This document shows positions 1 to 7,800 of a stretch of 64,000 nt of DNA, piece after piece (within the stretch, counting starts at the first letter, position 1; each line of letters starts with the position of its first letter). Both the position numbers and the translations under genes were made by a program. The notes below the pieces were generated by a model. The model had not been told where the DNA came from, made no database searches, and saw nothing but the letters and a program-made list of their open reading frames with translations. This stretch comes from Rhodanobacter glycinis. GTDB taxonomy: Bacteria; Pseudomonadota; Gammaproteobacteria; Xanthomonadales; Rhodanobacteraceae. The DNA lies in the NCBI RefSeq assembly GCF_900114325.1, contig NZ_FOSR01000013.1:30629-94628 (forward strand), given 5' to 3'.

Positions 1-70
1 TCGGATGCCAGGGCAAAAGCCTCGCCCGTGGGAGGTATCTACAAACCGTTATCGAGAAGCGAGATGAACT

Positions 71-670
71 TCAGCGCACGTCGGCCTGTTCATCCCAGGC
101 GATGGTGGCCAGTCGCTGCAGGTGATCGCGGACATCCTGCGGCCACGTCTTGATGCAGCGCGCGAAGACACTGCGCTGGCCACGCCAGAACGCGCGCGAG
201 GCTTCTTCATAGCCGGGCAGGTCGCCGGCCATCACGCGCATGAAGCGGTCAGCGGACTCGCCGGACAGGCGCGCGCGTTCCTTCGCGCCACTGCTGCGTT
301 TTGCATCTTCGACCAGCCGGCGCAACGTCGCCGAGGCACCGCCGGGCTGCTGGCCCAGCCAATCCCAATGGCGCGGCAGCAAGGTCACCTCGCGCGCGGT
401 GACGCCAAGCTTCGGTCGTCCGGGGCCGCGTGCGGCGGTGGGCGTCGGTGCGGCGGTGGTGCGACGAAGTCGGGCCAGCATTTCCTTTGGGGTGCCGCGG
501 AAATCGATTTCCACCGGCAGGCTGCTGGCATCGTCGAGCACCAGCAGCGGCCCTTGCGCGCCGGCATCCAGCGCCTGCCTGGCCGCCAGCGCCACCTCGT
601 CCAGCGGGCCGGAGGCGAGCAGGCGGTGACCGTCGAAGGCGGTGCAGGTGGTGCTGTCGTGTGGCGACAT
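71..670 (-). CDS. DUF2239 family protein
   Basis: 199-aa protein of the DUF2239 family, recognised from the C-terminal block GRPKLGVTAREVTLLPRHW followed by GGASATLRRLVEDAKR. No reaction is known for this family. No signal peptide or membrane segment is visible, so it is probably cytosolic. An upstream ATG at 700 would give 209 aa, but that codon overlaps the likely -10 hexamer (699-704), so the ATG at 670 is preferred. It stands alone, divergent from the EamA exporter at 810. The promoter carries two CCCGGG-centred palindromes, so it is probably under a dedicated repressor. Family call is firm; function unknown. Confidence 0.85.
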   Translation of the reverse strand: MSPHDSTTCTAFDGHRLLASGPLDEVALAARQALDAGAQGPLLVLDDASSLPVEIDFRGTPKEMLARLRRTTAAPTPTAARGPGRPKLGVTAREVTLLPRHWDWLGQQPGGASATLRRLVEDAKRSSGAKERARLSGESADRFMRVMAGDLPGYEEASRAFWRGQRSVFARCIKTWPQDVRDHLQRLATIAWDEQADVR

Positions 671-698
671 GGCGCGCGTCCATGGGAAAGGTTGGCGC

Positions 699-738
699 AT
701 TATGCCCGGGTAAAAACCATTGTCAATATCACCCGGGT
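699..738 (-). promoter_or_regulatory. Promoter of the DUF2239 gene with two CCCGGG palindromes
   Basis: On the minus strand there is TTGACA (726-721), a 16-bp spacer and CATAAT (704-699). Two CCCGGG-centred near-palindromes sit at 704-711 (inside the spacer) and 731-738 (just upstream of the -35), 27 bp apart. This is the usual geometry for a repressor operator pair. Which regulator binds is not evident from the window. Confidence 0.55.
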
Positions 739-809
739 CAAATTCCGGGGCGCGTCACGTGCGGCACGGCGATGTACGCTCGCCGACTGCCTTTTGCCGG
801 AATCGATCC

Positions 810-1700
810 ATGGTCTATGTGTGGCTGAGCGTGCTGTGCAGCGTGCTGGTGTCGGTGCTGCTGAAGCTGGCACGGCGTTTCGGCATCGATATCGGCCAGG
901 CGGTGGCGTGGAATTACGCGGTGGCGAGCGTACTCACCACGCTGATGCTGCGGCCGTCGCTGGCGCCGCTGCAGCAGTCCGGCGTGCCGTGGCTGGCGCT
1001 GGTTGGCTTGGGCGTGTTGCTGCCAACGATTTTCCTGGCGTTGGGCGCTTCGGTGCGGCACGCCGGCATCGTGCGTTCGGATGCGGCGCAGCGGCTGTCG
1101 CTGCTGATTTCGCTGCTGGCTGCGTTCGTGCTGTTCGGCGAAAAGCTGGATGCGCTGAAGGCCGCCGGCTGCGTACTCGGCCTGCTGGCGATGGCCGGCA
1201 TGGTATGGCGTGCGGAACGCGGTGCTGCGACGAACGTCCTGCTGGCAGACGGGATGCCGCGGTGGAGCTACCCATTGCTGGTCTTCGTCGGCTTCGGCGT
1301 GATCGACATCCTGCTCAAGCGCGTGGCGGCGGCCGGACTGGCGCTGGGCACGTCGCTGCAGGCGATGTTCGCGCTGGCGCTGCTGGTGGCGTTTGCCATC
1401 GAGATCACGCGTTGCCTGCGCGGACGGGCACGCTTCACCGCGCGCAGCCTGGCCGGCGGCGTGCTGCTGGGCTTGCTCAACTTCGGCAACATCCTGTTCT
1501 ACCTGCATGCGCATCGCGCTCTGCCGCATGACCCGGCGCTGGTGTTCGCCAGCATGAACCTGGGGGCGGTGGTGCTGGGCGCGCTGGTCGGCCTGTGGCT
1601 GTTCCGCGAACGGTTGAGCCGCTTGAATCTTGCCGCGCTGGGATTGGCATTGCTGGCGGTGGCACTGCTCACGCATGGCTGGGAAGTGGCCGCGCATTGA
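810..1700 (+). CDS. EamA/DMT-family transporter
   Basis: 296-aa integral membrane protein with about ten hydrophobic segments in two halves, the layout of EamA drug/metabolite exporters. It starts with MVYVWLSVLCSVLVSVLLK, a transmembrane segment from residue 2; an upstream in-frame extension to 720 is hydrophilic and unlikely to be used. The second half ends in the family-typical pattern of a conserved gly-rich helix (LGAVVLGALVGLWLFRERL). Substrate cannot be told from sequence. It is divergent from the DUF2239 gene and followed by a separate secreted peptidase gene, so likely monocistronic. Confidence 0.85.
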   Translation: MVYVWLSVLCSVLVSVLLKLARRFGIDIGQAVAWNYAVASVLTTLMLRPSLAPLQQSGVPWLALVGLGVLLPTIFLALGASVRHAGIVRSDAAQRLSLLISLLAAFVLFGEKLDALKAAGCVLGLLAMAGMVWRAERGAATNVLLADGMPRWSYPLLVFVGFGVIDILLKRVAAAGLALGTSLQAMFALALLVAFAIEITRCLRGRARFTARSLAGGVLLGLLNFGNILFYLHAHRALPHDPALVFASMNLGAVVLGALVGLWLFRERLSRLNLAALGLALLAVALLTHGWEVAAH

Positions 1701-1819
1701 CCGCAGCGATGTCAGGAGCGTGGGCGTGACTTCTGGGGGGTGAAGCGACAGGTGGGCGACGCCTAAGCTCGACCGGTTCCCTGCGCTCCGCGCGCCCCAC
1801 CGTCGAGGAATCCCCACCG

Positions 1820-3403
1820 ATGCGCAAACTGCCCCTGGCCACCGCCCTGGCCGCCCTGCTGCTCAGCACCACCGCCCTGGCCGGCGGCGACAAGCACCAC
1901 GACAAAACCCCGGCCGCCGATTCGCCACAGGCGATGCTGGTGCCGCAGTCGTCGACAACCAGTGGTTCGGTCTCGGTGGAAGGCAAGCGCATCGATTATC
2001 AGGCGGTGGCCGGCACGCTGGTGCTGCACGGCAAGGGCGACAAGGAAAACGAGCCCACGGTCAGCATGTTCTACACCGCCTATTTCAAGAAGGGCGTGGC
2101 AGCGGGCAAGCGACCGATCACCTTCATCTACAACGGTGGTCCCGGTTCGGCGACGGTGTGGCTGCACATGGGTGCGTTCGGACCGCGTCGCGTGGTGACC
2201 GCGGATGACAGCCACACGCCGGCCGCGCCGTACCAGTTGATCAACAACGACTACAGCCTGCTCGATGCCTCCGACCTGGTGTTCATCGACGCGCCCGGCG
2301 CCGGCTTCAGCCGCCTGATCGCCAACGACAAGGACCCGGCCAAGCGCGCCAAGCAGATGAAGGATCGCAAGAAGGCGATCTACGGCGTGGATGGCGACGG
2401 CCATGCCTTCGCCCAGTTCATCACCCAGTTCCTGTCCAAGTACGGCCGCTGGAACTCGCCCAAGTACCTGTTCGGCGAAAGCTACGGCACCACGCGTTCG
2501 GCGGTGGTGGCGAACGATCTGGAGAACGAGGACAGCGTCGACTTGAACGGCGTGATCCTGCTGTCGCAGATCCTCAACTTCGACCTCAGCATCGACGGCC
2601 CCAGTCACAATCCCGGTATCGACCTGCCCTACGAGCTGGCGTTGCCCACCTTTGCCGCCACCGCGTATTACCACCACAAGTTGCCCTCGCCGCCGGCCGA
2701 CCTGCAGAGCTTCCTCAAGGAAGTGGAGCAGTACGCCACCGGCGAGTACGCCAGCGCGCTGATGGCCGGCGCGACGCTCGATCCCGCGCGCAAGCAGGCG
2801 GTGGCCGAAAAACTGCACCAGTACATCGGCCTGCCGGTGGCCTACCTGTTGAAGGCCAACCTGCGCGTCAGTGGCGGCATGTTCGAGCACGAATTGCTGG
2901 CCGCCAGTGACGACAGCACCGGCCGCCTCGACACGCGTTTCTCCGGTCCGTCGATCGACCCGATGGGCAAGAGCTCCGAATACGACCCGCAGTCCTCGGC
3001 GATCAGCTCGGCCTACGTGGCGGCGTTCAACAATTACGTGCGCAAGGACCTGAAGTTCGGCCAGAACCAGACCTATCGCCTGTACGCCGACATCGACCAC
3101 TGGGACATGAAGCACCATGGCCACGACGGCTCGCTCAACGTGATGGGCGATCTGGCAATGGCGATGAAGACCAACCCGGACCTGAAGGTGATGCTCAACG
3201 GCGGCTATTACGACCTGGCCACGCCGTTCTACACCGCGCAATACGAAATGGACCACCTGCCGATTCCGGAGGCGCTGCAGAAGAACATTTCCTACCATTG
3301 GTATCCGTCCGGCCACATGGTCTACGCGCACGTGCCGTCGCTGAAGAAGCTGCATGACAACGTGGCGAGCTTCATCGACAGCACCGACAACGTGTCGCGC
3401 TGA
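1820..3403 (+). CDS. Secreted S10-family serine carboxypeptidase-like peptidase
   Basis: 527-aa exported protein. Residues 1-21 form a signal peptide ending at ALA-GG. The mature part is an alpha/beta hydrolase of peptidase family S10: oxyanion strand YNGGPGSATVW near 104-114, nucleophile Ser221 in GESYGT, probable acid Asp465 in GGYYDLATP and probable base His499 in SGHMVY. S10 enzymes release C-terminal residues from peptides, usually at acidic pH; here it should act in the periplasm or outside. The start is supported by GAGGAA about 10 nt upstream (1804-1809). A GC-rich hairpin follows the stop. Substrate unknown. Confidence 0.9.
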   Translation: MRKLPLATALAALLLSTTALAGGDKHHDKTPAADSPQAMLVPQSSTTSGSVSVEGKRIDYQAVAGTLVLHGKGDKENEPTVSMFYTAYFKKGVAAGKRPITFIYNGGPGSATVWLHMGAFGPRRVVTADDSHTPAAPYQLINNDYSLLDASDLVFIDAPGAGFSRLIANDKDPAKRAKQMKDRKKAIYGVDGDGHAFAQFITQFLSKYGRWNSPKYLFGESYGTTRSAVVANDLENEDSVDLNGVILLSQILNFDLSIDGPSHNPGIDLPYELALPTFAATAYYHHKLPSPPADLQSFLKEVEQYATGEYASALMAGATLDPARKQAVAEKLHQYIGLPVAYLLKANLRVSGGMFEHELLAASDDSTGRLDTRFSGPSIDPMGKSSEYDPQSSAISSAYVAAFNNYVRKDLKFGQNQTYRLYADIDHWDMKHHGHDGSLNVMGDLAMAMKTNPDLKVMLNGGYYDLATPFYTAQYEMDHLPIPEALQKNISYHWYPSGHMVYAHVPSLKKLHDNVASFIDSTDNVSR

Positions 3404-3419
3404 GCTCACTGGAACTCGC

Positions 3420-3450
3420 GGCGGGGGCATGCTGGAATGGTGTCCCCGCC
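3420..3450 (+). terminator. GC hairpin after the S10 peptidase gene
   Basis: Inverted repeat GGCGGGG (3420-3426) / CCCCGCC (3444-3450) with a 17-nt loop, starting 17 nt after the stop codon. There is no T-tract, so it is a possible mRNA-end or attenuating hairpin rather than a canonical intrinsic terminator. Confidence 0.35.
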
Positions 3451-3471
3451 ACTCACCAGGAGCCGGCCCGC

Positions 3472-3843
3472 ATGCGCGAGCTGATCGACCGTTACATTGC
3501 CGCCTACAACCGCATGGACGTGGATGCCATGCTGGCGACGGTGCACCGCGAAGTGGTATTCGAAAACTACACCGGCGGCCGACCCTCGGTGCGCACGCTG
3601 GGCATCGAGGAATTGCGCCGGCTGGCGGAAAATTCGCGCCACCTGTTCTCGGCACGCCATCAGACCATCACCGGCTATCACCAGGAAGCCGGCGTCGCCT
3701 ACGTGCAGATCTTCTTCGAAGGCACCTTCGCGGTGGACTTGCCCAATGGCGTGCGCGCCGGCCAGTCCATCGCCATGCCCGGCCGCAGCGAGTTCCGTGA
3801 GCTCGACGGCTTGCTGATCCACATCGCCGACCACAGCGACTGA
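3472..3843 (+). CDS. Nuclear transport factor 2 (SnoaL-like) family protein
   Basis: 123-aa protein with the NTF2/SnoaL-like cone fold signature: N-terminal helix MRELIDRYIAAYNRMDVDAML, then VVFENYTGG and a beta-rich C-terminal half ending in FRELDGLLIHIADHSD. Such proteins act as small ligand-binding or isomerase-type domains; none of the known catalytic sets is clear here, so no reaction is assigned. The ATG is preceded by CAGGAG at good distance. The following HAD gene begins 43 nt downstream and could be co-transcribed. Confidence 0.8.
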   Translation: MRELIDRYIAAYNRMDVDAMLATVHREVVFENYTGGRPSVRTLGIEELRRLAENSRHLFSARHQTITGYHQEAGVAYVQIFFEGTFAVDLPNGVRAGQSIAMPGRSEFRELDGLLIHIADHSD

Positions 3844-3886
3844 CATATTCGACACACTGCGCGTCGCACCTCCTGCATCAACATGG

Positions 3887-4582
3887 ATGGCCATGACCCC
3901 GTTTCCCTTTGACGCCGTCCTGTTCGATTGCGACGGCGTGCTGGTTGATTCCGAACCGATCGTCAACCGCGTGCTGGCCGAAATGCTGGGCGAGCTGGGC
4001 TGGGCGATCAGCGTGGCCGAAACCACGCGCCTGTTCATAGGCAAGATGGTGCGGGACGAGGCTGCACTGATCGAGCAGCGCACCGGCGTGCGCCTCACGC
4101 AGGCGTGGCTGGAACAGTTCCGGGCGCGCCGAAACCGTGCACTGGAACGTGAGCTGGCCGAGATCGCCGGGGCGCCCATGGCCGTGCGCGCGCTGCAGCG
4201 GATGCTGGATGGACGCATCGCCGTCGCCTCGGGCGCAGACCTGGCCAAGGTGAAGATGCAGCTGGCCAAGATCGGCATCCTCGACTGTTTTGGCGGCCAT
4301 GTGTTCAGTGGCCAGGATCTTCCGCGCAGCAAGCCGCACCCGGATGTCTATCTCGCCGCGTCCGCCGCGCTGGGCGCAGACCCCACGCGTTGCGCCGTGA
4401 TCGAAGACACCGTGATCGGCACCATGGCGGGCGTCGCCGCCGGCGCCACCGTGTTCGGCTACAACCCCAATCCCGTGGGCCACGCCGGCAGTGCCGAGCT
4501 GCGCCGCGCCGGCGCGGCCCACGTGTTCCGCGATATGGCCGAATTGCCAAGTCTGCTGGCCGGGTGGACCGGCGTTAACTGA
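3887..4582 (+). CDS. HAD-IA family phosphatase/phosphomutase-like hydrolase
   Basis: 231-aa cytosolic HAD hydrolase of the beta-phosphoglucomutase-like subgroup. Motif I is LFDCDGVLVDSEP (nucleophile and acid Asp at about residues 13 and 15), motif II VASGAD, motif III Lys in RSKPHPDVYL and motif IV CAVIEDT. The helical cap of about 65 residues follows motif I. Likely acts on a small phosphorylated sugar or phosphoglycolate-type compound; the exact substrate is not readable. Three ATGs lie close together (3883, 3887, 3893); 3887 and 3893 are in frame. It is convergent with lhr across a repeat-filled gap. Confidence 0.85.
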   Translation: MAMTPFPFDAVLFDCDGVLVDSEPIVNRVLAEMLGELGWAISVAETTRLFIGKMVRDEAALIEQRTGVRLTQAWLEQFRARRNRALERELAEIAGAPMAVRALQRMLDGRIAVASGADLAKVKMQLAKIGILDCFGGHVFSGQDLPRSKPHPDVYLAASAALGADPTRCAVIEDTVIGTMAGVAAGATVFGYNPNPVGHAGSAELRRAGAAHVFRDMAELPSLLAGWTGVN

Positions 4583-4607
4583 TGGGGCCGACAAAAAGGC
4601 CGGAGAT

Positions 4608-4796
4608 CCCGTTCGCCCTGAGCGTAGCGAAATCAAAGGGTGACCTGATTGGCGACGATGCTCAGCTAAAAAAAAGACCGTTCGCGCTGAGCGTAGCCAT
4701 GGATGGCTACGGCTTTGAGGAGCGAGGAAGTCGAAGCGCCTGCAGGCGATCACCCTTCGACTCCGGCCCTACGGGCCTCCGCTCAGGGCGAACGGT
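4608..4796. repeat. Inverted/direct repeat cluster between convergent genes
   Basis: The motif GTTCGCCCTGAGCG occurs at 4611-4624, again with one mismatch at 4680-4693, and inverted at 4780-4793. The arms 4677-4693 and 4780-4796 form a long inverted repeat. A second inner palindrome (GCCATGGATGGC) lies at 4696-4707. The whole block lies between the convergent HAD and lhr stop codons, so it may also serve as a bidirectional transcription end. Repeats of this kind are common intergenic elements in Xanthomonadales. Confidence 0.7.
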
Positions 4797-4869
4797 GAGG
4801 CATCGGCTGAACCTTGTCGCTAACCAGGAGGGTGATCGCGCTGTTGTTGTTTGCGGGCCCCCTCGATAA

Positions 4870-7800
4870 TCAGTTGCGCGCGACAGGGTCCGACCGACGC
4901 AACAGCGCCTGGCGCCAGCGCTGCTGTTGCGTGGCATCGCCCTCGACCAGCCATTGCGGCTTGTTCGCCACCAGCGCCGCCACCGCGACGCCGTCCTCGT
5001 ACAGCACGCGCGTGCCGGGCACGGCGGGCAGCTTGTCGCCGGCGAGCACGGTACCGACCAGGTTCAACGGGTCGCTGCCGCAGACGCAGGCCAGCGTGCC
5101 GTCGTGCTCGCGCTGGCGGATGTCGCGCAGTAGCGGGATCGCCTCGGGCAGCGCGAACTGCTCGCCGACCAGGCCTTCCACGAAGCGCCCGCCGCGGATC
5201 TCGCCGCGCGCCTCCAATCGGCGGTACACACGCAGCAGTTCGCGCCACGTCGGCAGCCACGGCGCCTCGCGTTCCAGCAGCTTCCAGAACATCACGCCGT
5301 AGCGAGCGAGCAGCGTGCGCGCGACGTGTTCCACGCTTTCATCTCCCTCTCCCCTTTGGGGAGACGACTGCATGGATGCAGGAGGTAGAGCAATGCATGG
5401 AGCGATTGCCGAGGGTTGGGGTGAGGGGACAACCTCGCCTCGATCCGCATTGAAGCCCGCTTTTGGAGAAGCTTCCGCGAGCACCCGCCCCTCATCCGCC
5501 CTGTCGGGCCCCTTCTCCCCATAGGGGCGAAGGGGGCGGCGCACCAGCGCCCAACGCCCGGCATCTTCGATGCCGCCAAACTGATGCCTGCGCACCCGTC
5601 GATGGCGTGGCGCCTCGCGTTTCGCCGCCGGCAGCAACAGCGCACGCAGGCCGGCGAAACTGTCCGCGGTGATACGGCCGGTGGCGACCAGCTCGCCCAG
5701 CGCATCTTCCAGCTCGCTACGCAGCAGGCGCGTGGCTTGCAGCAATTCGTCGAAGAACAGGGCGCCGTGATCGCGCAGCGCGTCGGCGACGGCTTGCGCG
5801 CGCGAGGAAAGCAGGCTTTCCTGCGGCGCGTCGCTTGCGGAAATGGACGTCCAGATGGCCATGCTCCGCCGCGACAGCAACACGATCGGGGTGGCACGCA
5901 CCGGCCCGCTGCCGCCACTGCCCGCGCGCAGGCGGGTCCAGCCGATCCGGCCGGCGCGACACAGGTTGTCCAGCCAGCTGCTGGCGTAGTCGGCGATGCG
6001 CGCGGGCAGCAACTCGGACTCCCAGGCGCCGGCGGCCGCTTCATAGCCTTCCAGTTGCGCCAGCACGGCATCGAGTGCGTCCGGTCCGCGCAGGCGCGTG
6101 GCCGGCGTGAGGTGCTGCCAGTCGAGCAGGAAACGCATGAAGTCGCGCCGGTTCACCGGCTCGATCTCGCGGCGCAAGCGGCCCAGCGTGTAACGGTGGA
6201 TGCGCGCCAGCAAATGGCGCTCGCACCACTCGATGTCGATCGCGGCGGGCGTGAAACGGCCCTGTATCACGTAGCCTTCCGACTGCAGGTGCAGCAGGGC
6301 GGTTTCGATATCGTTCGGGGTGACCTGCAGTGACTGCGCCAGCGTCGCCACGGTGACCGGCCCGAGCCCGACCAGCCGGCCGCGCACCAGCTCGCGCAAG
6401 GCCTCGTCGCGGGTCCACGCCTGGGCGGCGTACTCGGCCGGCGCGGCAATCGCCGGTTGCAGTGTGGCGTCGGCATGAACGGCTTGCCATAGCGGCAGCT
6501 TTTCCGCGCAGACCCACATGTCATTTTCCCTTCTCCCCTGAGGGGAGCACGCGGAGAGGGGCCAGGGATGGCCCCGGCTTTGGGGAGCGAGGAAGGTGCC
6601 CGGCAGGGCGGATGAGGGGTGGGTGCTCGCGTAAACGCCGCTAGTTGCGTGCTCCGATAAAGACTGCGGCAAGAGTGTCCCCTCACCCCAGCCCTCTCCC
6701 CGAAGGGGAGAGGGAGAAAGGCGAGTTGCGCGGTGGTCGTGGGCCAGTGCGTGCAGCTTGTCGTTCCAGCCGTCGTTCGCCGCAGCCTCGTCGGCGGTGA
6801 CGAAACCGAGCACGTTCAACGCCTCGTGCATCTCGTCGGTGCTGCGCACTTCGGGCCAGGCCTCGGCACGCACCGCGTCGATGGCGTCGGGGTCGAGCCG
6901 GCCGAGGTCGTCGGCGTTCTCGATATCGCTGCCGCGTGTGCGCACGATGCGGGTGCGACGTTCTTCCAGCGGCGCATCGTCGAGGAAGGCGTAAGGCGCG
7001 GCGTTGAGCACCTCGGCGGCGAACGGGCTGGGCGCGGCAAGGTCGCGCGCGACCACCGTGATCGAACCGTCTTCCAGGCCATGCAGCAAGTGCAACAGGC
7101 CGTCCATGTCCATCGCTTCGCGCAGGCAATCGTGCAGGGTCTGCGCCACCAGCGGGTGGTCGGGGATCTGCCGCTCGCCGACGATGTTTTCCAGGCAGGC
7201 GACCTGGTCGGGAAAGACCGCGGCGAGCAGGTCCTCGCTCTTCATGCGCTGCAGCTGCGGCGGCACCTTTTTGCCGCCGGTGAAACGCGGCAGCGCCAGG
7301 GCGGTGACGGCATTCCAGCGCCAGCGCGCGGGAAACAGCGGTGCATCGAGAAGCGCCTGCACCAGCACGTGCTCGGCGCTGTTCGAGTGCAGGTAGCGCG
7401 CCACTTCCTCCAGCGGAAAGCTGTGGCTGGTGGACAGCGACAGCACGATGGCGTCTTCGGTGGCGGCGGCCTGCAGTTCGAAGTTGAACTGGCGGCAGAA
7501 GCGCTTGCGCAACGCCAACCCCCACGCGCGATTGATGCGGCTGCCCCATGGCGTGTGGATGACCAACTGGGTGCCGCCGGATTCGTCGAAGAAGCGTTCG
7601 AACACCAGCGTCGACTGGGTGGGCAACAGGCCGAGCGCGGCTTTCGCGCGGGCGAGGTAATCGATCAGCTGTTGTGCGGCAGATTCGCCTAGGCCGAGCT
7701 CGTCGCGCAGCCATGCAGAAGCGCACCCTGTGCGCGAATGCCCTGATATGGATTCCGGCGAAAGGCTATCGCGCACAGGGTGCGCTCCTACCGGTTCGGC

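Noticed and set aside
1..70. Partial gene at the left edge
   Set aside because: 70 bp with no convincing frame; probably intergenic sequence downstream of the DUF2239 gene.
4582..4869. 95-aa open frame after the HAD gene
   Set aside because: It is composed of repeat DNA and overlaps the convergent gap; no ribosome-binding site or coding signal.
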